The notes beneath the pieces were generated by a model that saw nothing but the letters and a program-made list of their open reading frames with translations, did no database searches and was not told the DNA's origin. Position numbers and translations under genes: made by a program. 37,602 nucleotides of DNA from an uncultured Clostridia bacterium (GTDB lineage Bacteria; Bacillota; Clostridia; Peptostreptococcales; Anaerovoracaceae): NCBI GenBank assembly GCA_944388495.1, contig CALXIZ010000011.1, positions 1-37,602 of the forward strand, read 5' to 3'. This document shows positions 17,210-26,355 of the stretch, one piece after another (within the stretch, counting starts at the first letter, position 1; every line of letters starts with the position of its first letter).

Positions 17210-18544
17210 TCATACCGCAGCACCGCTGAGATATTCCTCTCCGATCAGCTCCGTCACATCAGCCAGAGCCTGCTGTGCTCTGCCGAGATGACCGGATGCC
17301 GCCAGCGCCGGATTTGACTGCAGAGCAGAATCGAGCGGAATAATCGCATAACGCTGCGGGCTGCCGTAGCGGTCCACCCAGGTCGGAATGACCTGTACCG
17401 TCTCCGCCGTGATCTCACCCGTACCCGGAAGGACCTCCACCGTAACCTGAGCCATCATTCCCTGTTCGGTATAGCGGTTCTGATTCAGCGTTTCGTAACG
17501 CTGATTGGAGATGAAATTTCCCATCGAGTAAAAGACGGGGACGCTCCTGCCGTCCTCTGCCGAAAGAATATCGACGGGCTGCAGCACATGAGGGTGGGAC
17601 GCAAAGATAATGTCAGCGCCCCTGTCTGCGAGAGCCTGCGCCATATAGGTCTGATTCTGATCCGGCTCGCGCTGGTACTCATTGCCCCAGTGCATATAGC
17701 AGACGATGATATCGGCGCCTGCATCTTCCGCCGACCGGATATCCGAGGCTATTTTTTCGATATCCTGATCCAGCTCATTGAGATTGAAGGAATTGATCAG
17801 CTCCTCGGATTCTTTGGAGACGTAATTTCCGTTTATGGTAACTCCGTCGGAACCCGCTCCCGTCGTCTCATAGGTATAGGCGACGATACCGACGCCGATC
17901 CCGTTCACCTCTGCCACAGACCAGCTTTTTTCTCCCGCATAGCGGCTTCCGGCCGTCATCATGCCCTGATTTCTCAGAATCTCCAGCGTTCTCTGCATAC
18001 CGTCAAAGCCTGTATCCATCATGTGATTATTGCTGGTGATGCCCACATCGAATCCGGCGTCCATCAGCGCGTACGCCAGCTCGTCCGGTGCACAGAAAAG
18101 GGGATACCCGGAAGGTTCGCTTCCCGCAAAAGTCGTCTCCACATTGCAGAGCGCGAGATCCGCTTCACTGATATACGGTTTTACATATTCGTAATTGTCC
18201 GTAAAATCATAACCTGTTCCGCCGGCTGCACTCTGCGCCGCCCGTATATTTGTCGAGTGAGCCATGACATCTCCCACACACAGGATGCTGACCTCTGCAG
18301 GCTCTTCCACTCTGTCGCCGAACTCTCCGTCCGAGCTGGCCGGCTGCTGTCCCTGCGCATCCGAACAGGCCGCAAGCGACAGCAGCAGGAATACCGATAA
18401 AACCGCGGACAGTACTCCGGCTGTCCTCTTTCTGCGCCGCATTCCTCCCGCCGTTTTTCCGATGTAACGGCTGTATTTTTTTTCTTCTTCTCTCCGCATG
18501 CTTCCGCTGTTTTCTGTTCCGCTCCCTTTTCTGCCGCTCTTCAT
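17210..18544 (-). CDS. CapA/PgsA-family metallophosphatase-like lipoprotein
   Basis: Belongs to the poly-gamma-glutamate capsule synthesis protein CapA family (calcineurin-like fold). Motifs in order: CVGDVMAHSTN, ALCNVETTF, GITSNNHMMDTG, YMHWGNEYQ, FASHPHVLQPV and FYSMGNFISNQ. A hydrophobic segment ending in the lipobox SLAAC (Cys60) marks a lipoprotein, so the domain acts outside the membrane. Oddly, about 40 basic residues precede the hydrophobic segment; internal Met16 and Met35 have poorly spaced sites, while the first ATG (18544) has GGAG nine bases upstream, so the long tail is kept. No capB/capC partners are nearby, so a role in capsule is not implied; it may act on wall metabolites. 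Confidence 0.88.
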   Translation of the reverse strand: MKSGRKGSGTENSGSMRREEEKKYSRYIGKTAGGMRRRKRTAGVLSAVLSVFLLLSLAACSDAQGQQPASSDGEFGDRVEEPAEVSILCVGDVMAHSTNIRAAQSAAGGTGYDFTDNYEYVKPYISEADLALCNVETTFAGSEPSGYPLFCAPDELAYALMDAGFDVGITSNNHMMDTGFDGMQRTLEILRNQGMMTAGSRYAGEKSWSVAEVNGIGVGIVAYTYETTGAGSDGVTINGNYVSKESEELINSFNLNELDQDIEKIASDIRSAEDAGADIIVCYMHWGNEYQREPDQNQTYMAQALADRGADIIFASHPHVLQPVDILSAEDGRSVPVFYSMGNFISNQRYETLNQNRYTEQGMMAQVTVEVLPGTGEITAETVQVIPTWVDRYGSPQRYAIIPLDSALQSNPALAASGHLGRAQQALADVTELIGEEYLSGAAV

Positions 18545-18681
18545 ACCGTCTGCTCCGTCTCCTGTTGCCTTCTTCTTTTTTATCTTTAATCCGTTCTGTG
18601 TCTTTTATATCCGTTTTTTCGAAAATCTGCACAAGACAGCAGATCTCTCTTCTGCAGCATCCTGCACATTTCCGAAAACGA

Positions 18682-18720
18682 CGGGGCCGCCTGAAACAGG
18701 CGCCCCCGCAGTTTTTTCCG
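18682..18720. terminator. Hairpin terminator downstream of nifU-like gene
   Basis: CGGGG-CGCCTG-AAA-CAGGCG-CCCCG, a long GC stem with six T on the plus strand and a broken T-run (TCGTTTT) on the minus strand. For the minus-strand operon it would terminate only partially, letting some transcription reach capA-like and tsa genes. Confidence 0.6.
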
Positions 18721-18727
18721 ATTTTGC

Positions 18728-18949
18728 CTATACCGCTTCAATTCCCGCAACTTCAGGAACCGCTTCCTTGACGATTCTCTCTACGATAGTCTGAAGCGTG
18801 AGCTGTGCGCCCGGACAGCCGTGGCATGCGCCCTTCAGGCGTACCTTAACAACGTTTTCCGGCGTCAGTTCCACAAATTCGATATCTCCGCCGTCTCTTC
18901 TGAGAAAAGGCTTGATTTCTTCGATGCTCTGTTTTACCAGTTCTTCCAT
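18728..18949 (-). CDS. NifU C-terminal-domain iron-sulfur scaffold (Nfu-like)
   Basis: 73-residue single-domain protein that holds and delivers a [4Fe-4S] cluster. The cluster motif CHGCPGAQLTL carries the two conserved cysteines, and FLRRDGGDIEFVEL is the typical first strand region. ATG is preceded by AAGGAG nine bases upstream. Flanked by a hairpin on each side, between gltX and the capA-like gene. Likely clients nearby include RicT and other Fe-S proteins, but that is inference. Confidence 0.93.
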   Translation of the reverse strand: MEELVKQSIEEIKPFLRRDGGDIEFVELTPENVVKVRLKGACHGCPGAQLTLQTIVERIVKEAVPEVAGIEAV

Positions 18950-18979
18950 GATGCTTTACTCCTTCTTCTTCTGAATCTG

Positions 18980-19018
18980 AGCGGAAAACCGCGCCGTTCC
19001 TTTCACGGGTTTTCCGCT
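18980..19018. other. Inverted repeat between gltX and nifU-like gene
   Basis: AGCGGAAAACC and GGTTTTCCGCT form a perfect 11-base stem with a 17-base loop, without a T-run on the operon strand. A minus-strand TATAAA lies just upstream (19019-19035), so it may sit in the 5' leader of the nifU-like transcript. Confidence 0.5.
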
Positions 19019-19061
19019 TTATACCATTCTAATTTAAATAGATCTTTCCGGCAAGACAGGA

Positions 19062-20726
19062 TTATCTCTCCAGATAAGATTTTATTCTTCCGCGCGTGCG
19101 CTCCTCTCCGAGAATCTGCTGAATCTCCCACACATCCGGAGACTGCGTCCGTCCCGTCACGGCGATGCGGATCACCGTGCTGACGTCGCCCACGTGTCCT
19201 TTATACTGATCCGGATTCTTTTTATAGTCCTTCGGCTTTGCAGCATACCCCAGCTCCGAGGCGATCGTTCTGATCTTTTCAAACCAGGTACTCTGATCAT
19301 CGCCGTGATCGTAAGAACCGAGATATTTTTCCAGAATCCGTACCGCATCTTCAGCGGAGACGTTTTCCGGAAGCTCTCCTTCGATCACAAAATAATCGTC
19401 GAAGAAATAACGGATAAATTCAAAAATCTGCTCCGCATAGATCAGATCCTTTCTCGGCTTGTTTCCGGAGCGTCCCAGATCGAGAATCTTCTCCAGCTGC
19501 TGCTCCTGTGATTCAAACAGCGGCAGAAGCTCCGGACGGAATTCCTTTGCCCACTCTGTCAGAAAAGCCGCCAGTTCGGAAGCCGGCACGCGCACGAGGA
19601 CATCCTTGCACACATCTCTGAGTTTGTCAAGATCGAACAGCGCACCGGAATTGCTCATCTTTTCCATGCTGAATGTAAAGGCATCCAGCGATTCCTGCGG
19701 ATTGGCGATTCTCCATTCCTCGAAGTTTGAATTGAGCAGTGTCATCAGATATTCTCTCACCGCCGGCGGATAGTATCCGTCTCTCCGGTAATAATCCAGA
19801 GAAAGCTCCGGATCCTTTCTCTTGGAGAGCTTCCTCTTTGTACCTTCCTCTCCGATCTTCATCAGATGTGCCGTATGGCAGTAGACCGGCGGTTCCCATC
19901 CCATCAGGCCGAAAAGCTCGACATGAACAGGGAGGGACGAAAGCCATTCCTCACCGCGTACCACATGCGTGGTACGCATAAAGTGGTCGTCCACTACATG
20001 AGCGAAATGATAAGTCGGAATTCCCGTGGCTTTGAGAATGACGACGTCCATGTTGTTTGCCGGCATCGTGATCTCTCCGCGCACCGCATCATTCACTGTA
20101 ATCGTATCCATCTCCTCCGCAGGCACTTCCGTCTTTCCGGATGATTTCAGACGGATGACGTACGGAACGCCCTGTTTCAGCTTTTCTTCGATCTCCTCAT
20201 AGCTCAGATTGCGGCTGACTGCCCAGCGTCCGTAAATTCCCGGATTCTGCTTCTCCGCCTCCTGTCCGGCGCGGATTTCCGCAAGCTCCTCCTCCGTCAG
20301 AAAACACGGATAGGCATGTCCCTGCTGAACCAGCTGTTTGACGCATGTCTGATAGAGTTCCGCTCTTTTGCTCTGATGATACGGGCCGTAATCGCCCTTT
20401 TCCCCGTCGACAGCGGCTCCCTCATCGAATGCGATTCCGAAATAATCGAGCGATCCGATGATAGTTTCCACCGCACCTTCGACAAATCTCTTGTCATCGG
20501 TGTCCTCGATACGCAGGAAAAAAACTCCGCCGCTCTGATGCGCGAGACGCTCATCGACAAAAGCGCTGTAAAGATTGCCGAGATGTATGAATCCCGTCGG
20601 GCTCGGAGCCAGACGGGTCACTCTCGCTCCCTCCGGAAGCCGTCTCGGCGGATAAACGCTTTCGTAATCCTGCGGGGTCTTCGTAATATGCGGAAAGAGA
20701 AGATCCGCCAGTTTTTCATAATCCAT
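19062..20726 (-). CDS. gltX: Glutamyl-tRNA synthetase (long clostridial form)
   Basis: Class I synthetase that charges tRNA-Glu. 554 residues, longer than the 470-490 of the common bacterial enzyme, as in several Clostridia. The nucleotide-binding signature appears as PSPTGFIHLGN (about 41-51) and the KMSKS loop as KLSKRKDPE; RIEDTDDKR binds glutamate. The C-terminal half is the anticodon-binding region. ATG follows GGAGG at six bases. Whether it also misacylates tRNA-Gln cannot be read here; no gatCAB or glnS is in the window. Confidence 0.96.
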   Translation of the reverse strand: MDYEKLADLLFPHITKTPQDYESVYPPRRLPEGARVTRLAPSPTGFIHLGNLYSAFVDERLAHQSGGVFFLRIEDTDDKRFVEGAVETIIGSLDYFGIAFDEGAAVDGEKGDYGPYHQSKRAELYQTCVKQLVQQGHAYPCFLTEEELAEIRAGQEAEKQNPGIYGRWAVSRNLSYEEIEEKLKQGVPYVIRLKSSGKTEVPAEEMDTITVNDAVRGEITMPANNMDVVILKATGIPTYHFAHVVDDHFMRTTHVVRGEEWLSSLPVHVELFGLMGWEPPVYCHTAHLMKIGEEGTKRKLSKRKDPELSLDYYRRDGYYPPAVREYLMTLLNSNFEEWRIANPQESLDAFTFSMEKMSNSGALFDLDKLRDVCKDVLVRVPASELAAFLTEWAKEFRPELLPLFESQEQQLEKILDLGRSGNKPRKDLIYAEQIFEFIRYFFDDYFVIEGELPENVSAEDAVRILEKYLGSYDHGDDQSTWFEKIRTIASELGYAAKPKDYKKNPDQYKGHVGDVSTVIRIAVTGRTQSPDVWEIQQILGEERTRGRIKSYLER

Positions 20727-20781
20727 AAATATCCTCCAGCAAAATAATTTGTCCTGTTTATATCCTGTTTTTTATCGTGAG

Positions 20782-20807
20782 GGAAATATCGGTGAGCCGG
20801 TATTTCC
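20782..20807 (+). repeat. Lone hairpin related to repeats A and B
   Basis: GGAAATATCGG-TGAG-CCGGTATTTCC, an 11-base-pair stem in the 162-base gap between gltX and trmN6. It matches the 3' hairpin of repeats A and B read on their minus strand, with compensating or wobble changes in the stem. The rest of the repeat is absent. Confidence 0.6.
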
Positions 20808-20888
20808 GTGCTGTTTCATATCCGTTTTTCCCGTCCGTTTTCTGTATCTGTTTTTTTGCTCCCGCCGTATGTATCCTGCGCATGTTCT

Positions 20889-21611
20889 TCAACTGCGCCC
20901 GTAAATTCTGAGTATTTCTGCCGAATATATACCCTCTTTTTCGTAAATATACAGAGGATCGAGAAATTTCAGTTCTTTTCCGCCGTTCTTCCGGCACTCG
21001 ATCAGCATCAGATTCGGTTTTTCACCGATATGAGGACTGATCATCTGTATATATTTCGGCTCAAGAGCATTTTTTCTGCACAGCACCGCGATATCGACGA
21101 TCCGGGACGGACGGTGGATCATATAGAAATAACCTCTGTCCTTCAGCAGATACGCCGCCTGTCCGATAAAATCCGCCAGGCGCGCCGTCGTCTCGTGACG
21201 GGCTGCCGTCAGAGCATCCGCCGCATTGACGATTCCCGTTCCGGCCGCCATATACGGAGGATTTGTCACCACGCAGTCAAAAGCGCCGGCGGAGAACACA
21301 TCTCTGAGCGCTGTCACATCGGAATGGACGATGCGGATACGCCCGGACAGGCCGTTTCGCTGTACATTGCGCCGCGCCAGACTGCAGGCTTTTTCCTGCA
21401 TCTCCACACCCCAAAGTTCCTCTGCATCTCCCAGACTGCTCATGATGAGGGGAATAACGCCGTTATTCGTTCCCAGATCGATCACTCTGCGGTGAGACGC
21501 GCGGGAGGCAAAAGCGGCCAGAAGCACGGCGTCGACGCCGTAGCAGAACATATCGTCGTCCTGTGTCAGAAGCAGGCCTCCGAATCCGATTTCATCCGTT
21601 CTCTCCGCCAT
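20889..21611 (-). CDS. tRNA1(Val) (adenine37-N6)-methyltransferase family (TrmN6/YfiC/YabB)
   Basis: SAM-dependent methyltransferase, 240 residues. Motif I is VIDLGTNNGVIPL (about 43-55), the acidic strand end is WGVEMQ, and the catalytic NPPY (VVTNPPYMAAG) marks an N6-adenine enzyme. In Firmicutes this gene follows holB-ricT, as here. The start has GGGAG eight bases upstream and lies three bases after ricT, so translation is probably coupled. Exact tRNA target is by family only. Confidence 0.92.
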   Translation of the reverse strand: MAERTDEIGFGGLLLTQDDDMFCYGVDAVLLAAFASRASHRRVIDLGTNNGVIPLIMSSLGDAEELWGVEMQEKACSLARRNVQRNGLSGRIRIVHSDVTALRDVFSAGAFDCVVTNPPYMAAGTGIVNAADALTAARHETTARLADFIGQAAYLLKDRGYFYMIHRPSRIVDIAVLCRKNALEPKYIQMISPHIGEKPNLMLIECRKNGGKELKFLDPLYIYEKEGIYSAEILRIYGRS

Positions 21612-21614
21612 CCG

Positions 21615-22538
21615 TCAGTCTCCCAGAAGACTCTTCACCTCTTCCGGCAGAGCGGTGAGATCTTCATCTTCCTGTTTTCTGAAGATCCGCTTCTTTCCGA
21701 GACGGCGGATTTCCGACTTATCGTATACACTGATATCCGCACTCAGCTTTTCCCCGCCGGACTGCGGATCATTTTTGGCGGATTCCTGAACGAGACGCAC
21801 CTTTACCTTTTCTCTGAGAATATTCGTCTCCACGACCACACCGACGCCATCCGGCGTGCGCACTCTCTCGCCCTGATCCGGAAGCCCTGTTTTCAGCGCG
21901 CAGTACGCTTCATTTTCGTATTTCAGACAGCACATCAGCCGGCCGCAGATGCCTGAAATCTTCGCCGGGTTCAGAGACAGCCCCTGTGTTTTCGCCATTT
22001 TGATGGAGACAGGGTCAAATTCCCGGAGCCACGTATGACAGCAGAGCCCCCGGCCGCAGGTTCCGATGCCGCCCAGCATCTTCGCCTCGTCGCGGACGCC
22101 GATCTGTCTGAGTTCGATTCTCATCTTAAACACGCTCGCCAGATCCTTCACCAGCTCGCGGAAATCCACTCTTCCGTCTGCGGTAAAATAGAATATGACC
22201 TTCGTATTGTCAAATGTATATTCCACATCGATCAGCTTCATTTCCAGGCCGCGGGCATCGATTTTTTTCTGACAGATATCGAGAGCCTCCTGCTTCTTCT
22301 GAAGATTCTCCTCATGCCTCTGCCTGTCTTCCTCTCCGGCGGCGCGCAGCACTTTTTTGAGAGGCTGCACCACTGACTTTTCACTGACCTCTTCCGGTCC
22401 GTGAGCGATTTCACCGTATTCCAGGCCGCGGGCGGTCTCCACGATCACAAAATCTCCTGAAACCAGCTCAAATTCTCCGGGATCGAAATAGTAGATTTTC
22501 CCCGCCGGCTTGAATCTTACGCCTACCACTGTAATCAT
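21615..22538 (-). CDS. ricT: PSP1-domain protein RicT (YaaT)
   Basis: In Bacillus subtilis, part of the RicA-RicF-RicT Fe-S complex that steers RNase Y mRNA maturation and affects sporulation and biofilm. 307 residues. The PSP1 core has GVRFKPAGKIYYFDP at the N-terminus, RQIGVRDEAKMLGGIGTCGRGLCC and CGRLMCCLKYE; the cysteines 161, 166, 167, 198, 203 and 204 form the expected cluster-binding set. Between holB and trmN6 as in other Firmicutes. ricA and ricF (yaaR/ymcA/ylbF relatives) are not in the window. Confidence 0.95.
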   Translation of the reverse strand: MITVVGVRFKPAGKIYYFDPGEFELVSGDFVIVETARGLEYGEIAHGPEEVSEKSVVQPLKKVLRAAGEEDRQRHEENLQKKQEALDICQKKIDARGLEMKLIDVEYTFDNTKVIFYFTADGRVDFRELVKDLASVFKMRIELRQIGVRDEAKMLGGIGTCGRGLCCHTWLREFDPVSIKMAKTQGLSLNPAKISGICGRLMCCLKYENEAYCALKTGLPDQGERVRTPDGVGVVVETNILREKVKVRLVQESAKNDPQSGGEKLSADISVYDKSEIRRLGKKRIFRKQEDEDLTALPEEVKSLLGD

Positions 22539-22626
22539 CTTTATTATACCTTCTCTGTTGTGAAACCTCCCGGGATCTCTGCCGGCTCCGCGGCAGCATC
22601 CGGATCCGGCATGTCCGTCCCCGGTT

Positions 22627-23508
22627 TCAGCCCTTCAGTTTCTCCTGTATATCAAATATCATATATTTCAGCGCGCGTCCCGGACTGACGTGAAACGCCA
22701 GATCCTTCTGCGCATTTTCCGCGCAGACCGCCGCTTCCGCCATCTGCCGCGGTGTAAAGCGGTCCGCACAGCGGCGGATACGCTGCATTTCTTCTCTCTC
22801 GTTCACCAGACTGCCGTCCCGGTCATAAAATGACACCAGAACGTCCCTGAAAAACATCTCCGCCGTCCCGAAAAAGCGCGTCGCATCCTCTGCGGAGGAA
22901 GAGAAACGGGCGATATGCTGTGAAAGCGCGTAAAAGGGCTTTCCTTCCAGAATACCGCAGATAAAATCAAGCGCCTGTTCTTTCTCCTCCCGCGAAACGA
23001 AGTGCTCCTTCTGCAGTGCGGATTCCAGGCGGAAGAAGATACAGCGCGAACGTATCGTAGGCGTCAGAAGCTCGGCATTTTCCGCCAGCAGCAGAATTCT
23101 GACGCCGGAAGGCGGTTCCTCCAGCGTCTTGAGCAGGCGGTTCTGCGCCCGCAGCGTCATGCGCTCCGCATTTCTTACGATGAGAAACAGAGGATGCCCG
23201 GTATACGATTTCTTCATCGCGGTCTGAATCAGCATTTCGATGTCTTTATCCCTCACAGTTCCGTCTCCGCCGATGACAGACACATCCTCGCTGTTTTGCG
23301 CTTCAAATTTTCTGCAGGCGGTACAGATGCCGCAGGCATCCCCGTCCTGCCTTTCGCACAGCGCCGCCTTGACAAAGGAAAAAGCCAGCGCCTCCGTCTC
23401 TTTTGCATTTCCTTCAAAAAGACAGCCGTGAAATATTCTCCCGCTGCAGATCATCCGCTTCAGGCGTGCGATCAGATTTTCATTTCCCTGCAGATCCGAA
23501 AACGACAT
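22627..23508 (-). CDS. holB: DNA polymerase III delta' subunit
   Basis: Clamp-loader subunit that, with delta and tau/gamma, loads the beta clamp. Start set at ATG 23508, where AAGGAG lies six bases upstream; the GTG at 23526 overlaps that site. 293 residues. A zinc-binding set Cys51, 59, 62, 65 (CxxCxxC style) follows the first helices, and RLLKTLEEPP and TIRSRC are typical clamp-loader motifs (sensor/SRC). The Walker A loop is degenerate (LFEGNAKETE, no GKT), consistent with a non-hydrolysing delta'. Between tmk and ricT. Confidence 0.93.
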   Translation of the reverse strand: MSFSDLQGNENLIARLKRMICSGRIFHGCLFEGNAKETEALAFSFVKAALCERQDGDACGICTACRKFEAQNSEDVSVIGGDGTVRDKDIEMLIQTAMKKSYTGHPLFLIVRNAERMTLRAQNRLLKTLEEPPSGVRILLLAENAELLTPTIRSRCIFFRLESALQKEHFVSREEKEQALDFICGILEGKPFYALSQHIARFSSSAEDATRFFGTAEMFFRDVLVSFYDRDGSLVNEREEMQRIRRCADRFTPRQMAEAAVCAENAQKDLAFHVSPGRALKYMIFDIQEKLKG

Positions 23509-23551
23509 GTTTTTCTCCTTTGACACTTCCCATACCTGAGGGGCAGAAACC

Positions 23552-24232
23552 TTACGGCACGCTCGGGCAGTCCGGCGCAGTCCCGTCTCCGTCCGTCTTT
23601 TGCATTTTTCCCGTCCGCTTTTTATAAAGTTCCTTCACACAGATACGTATCTCTTCGGCGATTTCCTCTGCCGGTCTCTCTCCGTCGATGACGCGGATAC
23701 GCTCAGGCTCGTCAGCTGCCAGCTTCAGATATCCCTGCAGAACTTCCCGGTGAAACGCTTCTTTCTGCGCTTCCATCCGGTCTTCCTCCGATGCCGCTCT
23801 GCGCTGTCTCATCACAGAAGGCTCTGTCTTCAGCAGAAAAGTGAGATCCGGCCGGACGCCGTCCACCGCCGGTGCATTGACCGTCTGCACGATTTCTCCC
23901 AGCTTTCTGCCGAATCCCTGGTATGCGATACTGGAATCCAGAAAACGGTCGCTGATGACGATATACCCGTCCTGCAGAGCAGGACGGATGACTTCTCCCA
24001 CCAGCTGCGCTCTGGATGCAGCATACAGCAGAGCTTCCGTGACAGGCAGCATTCCTTCGTTTTTCCGGTCCAGAAGGACGGACCGGATCTGATCTCCGAT
24101 TTCTGTTCCTCCCGGTTCTCTCGTCAGAATAAAGCTGATCTTTTCTTTTTCCAGATATTCTCTCAGAAATCCGATCTGCGTCGTCTTTCCCGACGCGTCC
24201 GGTCCCTCAAATGTGATAAATATACCGCTCAT
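23552..24232 (-). CDS. tmk: Thymidylate kinase
   Basis: Phosphorylates dTMP to dTDP. 226 residues. P-loop EGPDASGKTT (9-18), REPGG (the DR-type TMP site) and the SDRFLDSSIAYQG motif are clear. The C-terminus carries about 20 extra, low-complexity residues after the last helix. Start ATG overlaps the stop of the upstream small membrane protein (ATGA), so translation is coupled. AGGAAA serves as ribosome site. Confidence 0.96.
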   Translation of the reverse strand: MSGIFITFEGPDASGKTTQIGFLREYLEKEKISFILTREPGGTEIGDQIRSVLLDRKNEGMLPVTEALLYAASRAQLVGEVIRPALQDGYIVISDRFLDSSIAYQGFGRKLGEIVQTVNAPAVDGVRPDLTFLLKTEPSVMRQRRAASEEDRMEAQKEAFHREVLQGYLKLAADEPERIRVIDGERPAEEIAEEIRICVKELYKKRTGKMQKTDGDGTAPDCPSVP

Positions 24233-24390
24233 TTTTTCCTGTCTTTTTTCTGTTTTGTGTCTGTCTGTTCTCTGTTTTTCTGTTTTCCGTTTTTCAGCAC
24301 TTCATCCAGGATAGAGTTCATCATGACAGCGCCGACGTAGACGAGAGGTATGACGAGAGCTGCAATCAGCAGCACCTTAAAAAAAATCAT
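24229..24390 (-). CDS. Small single-pass membrane protein
   Basis: 53 residues, function unknown. Residues 2-25 form one hydrophobic helix (FFKVLLIAALVIPLVYVGAV), followed by a strongly basic tail rich in Lys and Gln. ATG 24388-24390 is set by AGGAGG eight bases upstream; an upstream in-frame start (24453) has no site. Its stop overlaps the tmk ATG. Located between the rluD-family gene and tmk. Confidence 0.75.
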   Translation of the reverse strand: MIFFKVLLIAALVIPLVYVGAVMMNSILDEVLKNGKQKNREQTDTKQKKDRKK

Positions 24391-24487
24391 GCTTTGCTCC
24401 TCCTGAAATCCCCGTTTCTTCTTTTCTGCCGCAGGTTCGGCACGGGCTAACAAATAATTATACCACGCCGGCGGTGATTTAACTACA

Positions 24488-25504
24488 TCAGCATTTTTTC
24501 TCTTCGCTTCTTTTTTTCAGTTTTTCTATCAGTTGTCTCATATCTTCCGGAAGAGGCGCCTCACAGGAAATCCTCCGGCCGCTGACCGGCTGAAAAAAAG
24601 AAAGTGAAGCTGCGTGAAGAGCCTGTCTGACGATGAGCTCCGGTTCCTCTTTTCCGTACAGAGAATCTCCTGCCAGCGGATGACCCGTATAAGCCATATG
24701 TACGCGGATCTGATGCGTTCTGCCTGTCTCCAGCTTCAGCCGGACAAGAGTAAATCCTTCCTCCGGCTTTTCCGCCCGGAATCTCTGCAGCACGCGGTAA
24801 TGCGTAACCGACGGATATCCGTCCTCCATCACCCATCTGTGCACGCTGTCCTCCTGCGGTCTTCCGATCGGCAGATCCACCGTTCCCTCTTCCTGCCCGA
24901 TCACACCGTGAACGACCGCCAGATACGTCTTTTCCACTTCATTGCGCTTCATCTGCTTCATCATGGAATCCTGACAGTGGGAATTTTTCGCCACCATCAG
25001 AAGACCGCTGGTGTCTCTGTCCAGACGGTTTACGAAACGTATCTTGAAGAAACGGCCGCTCTGCTCCATATATCGCATGAGCCCGTTCGCTATCGTGCCT
25101 GTCGGATGACCTTTCGTCGGATGAACGACGACACCCGGCTGCTTGTCGATAACGAGAATGTCATCATCCTCGTAGACAGCCCGGACAGGAATATCCTCCG
25201 GAGGGAAAGAACAGCGCTCCTCCGGCAGCTGTACCTGAATCACATCTCCCTCGATAACATCCGCAAAAAGACGGACCTGCACACCGTTGCGCATGACTCT
25301 GCCGCCGCTTTTCAGCTTCTGCAGCAGGCGCGAGGAAAATCCCAGACGCTTTTTCAGAACCTGTCTGACCGTCATTTCGCCGTCCTCAGGCGTCACCGTA
25401 TAGGAAAAACGCTCTTCCCCGCCGGCCGCCCGCCTCTCTGACGGCTCCTGCGTCTCTCTGCGCACGATATCGGTGAGTTCTCTTTTCCAGTTTTTTTCCG
25501 GCAT
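24488..25504 (-). CDS. RluA/RluD-family pseudouridine synthase
   Basis: Isomerises uridine in rRNA or tRNA. 338 residues from ATG 25504, chosen because GGAG lies five bases upstream; a GTG at 25561 overlapping the nadK stop is possible but has no site. An S4 RNA-binding domain (about 60-120: MTVRQVLKKRLGFSSRLLQKLK) precedes the catalytic domain with RFVNRLDRDTSGLLMVAK, where the Asp of RLDRDTSG is the nucleophile, and the late motifs LETGRTHQIRVHMAY and HPLAGDSLYG. Which RNA position is modified cannot be told from sequence. Between nadK and the small membrane protein. Confidence 0.93.
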   Translation of the reverse strand: MPEKNWKRELTDIVRRETQEPSERRAAGGEERFSYTVTPEDGEMTVRQVLKKRLGFSSRLLQKLKSGGRVMRNGVQVRLFADVIEGDVIQVQLPEERCSFPPEDIPVRAVYEDDDILVIDKQPGVVVHPTKGHPTGTIANGLMRYMEQSGRFFKIRFVNRLDRDTSGLLMVAKNSHCQDSMMKQMKRNEVEKTYLAVVHGVIGQEEGTVDLPIGRPQEDSVHRWVMEDGYPSVTHYRVLQRFRAEKPEEGFTLVRLKLETGRTHQIRVHMAYTGHPLAGDSLYGKEEPELIVRQALHAASLSFFQPVSGRRISCEAPLPEDMRQLIEKLKKRSEEKKC

Positions 25505-25557
25505 ATTCTCTCCTGTTTCCGCTCTTCTGACACGGCGGCGCCGTACGGCACCCGCTG

Positions 25558-26355
25558 TCACAGAATTTTATCCTTCACTTTACTCCAGAAATTATAGCTG
25601 CTGAATCTCACGATCTTCGCCTTTCGTCCCGCCACACCGACGGTGACCTTTTTCACGTCGTCTCTTGCCACGATCCTTCCGTCCTCGATGACGACCACAA
25701 AACGGTCCTCCGCTTTGGCCGGCAGAATCTCGATCGTCTGATTCGTCGGTACGATGATGCCGGAGGTAAAAGAACGGTAGGCGGAATTATTCACCGGAGC
25801 GATCGGCGTGATCTGCAGCATATCCACTTCCGGATCCACGATCACACCTCCCAGCGAATAATTGTAGGCCGTGCTTCCCGCCGGCGTACAGATGAGAATC
25901 CCGTCGCCGCTGAAGCGGGAGATATAGTTGCTGCCGATACTCATATCCAGATGCATCAGCCGCTCTCCCTCTCCGCGGATGACGATTTCGTTTATGGCGG
26001 TGATATTTTTTATTCCGCCCTCTGTGCAGATCTCCGCGCTCAAGGCACTGTTCTCCTGAATGTGATAATCTCCGTGCGCGAGCATCCGGATCAGCTCATC
26101 GATGCCGTCTACTGTAATTTCCTGGAAAAAACCGAGGTGCCCCGTATTTATGCCCACGATCGGAGCCTCGGGAAAATCGTACTGACGAAGGAGCCGCAGA
26201 AGGGCTCCGTCGCCTCCGATACAGAAAATCAGATCCGCCTCTTTTTCATCCTCGCTGTACTCCGCTCCCGCCGCGATCATCTTTTTCCTGACCTCCTGCA
26301 CGATCTGTGCCGAGGTTTCATCGCCGTTGGCGAAAATATTGAATCTTCTAATCAT
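25558..26355 (-). CDS. nadK: NAD kinase
   Basis: Makes NADP+ from NAD+ and ATP (or polyphosphate). 265 residues. GGDGALLRLL is the catalytic GGDG motif, INEIVIRG the NE/D motif, and TPAGSTAYNYSLGG the glycine-rich nicotinamide-binding loop. It overlaps the end of pepF by eight bases, so the two are translationally linked. No mitochondrial or extra domain. Confidence 0.97.
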   Translation of the reverse strand: MIRRFNIFANGDETSAQIVQEVRKKMIAAGAEYSEDEKEADLIFCIGGDGALLRLLRQYDFPEAPIVGINTGHLGFFQEITVDGIDELIRMLAHGDYHIQENSALSAEICTEGGIKNITAINEIVIRGEGERLMHLDMSIGSNYISRFSGDGILICTPAGSTAYNYSLGGVIVDPEVDMLQITPIAPVNNSAYRSFTSGIIVPTNQTIEILPAKAEDRFVVVIEDGRIVARDDVKKVTVGVAGRKAKIVRFSSYNFWSKVKDKIL

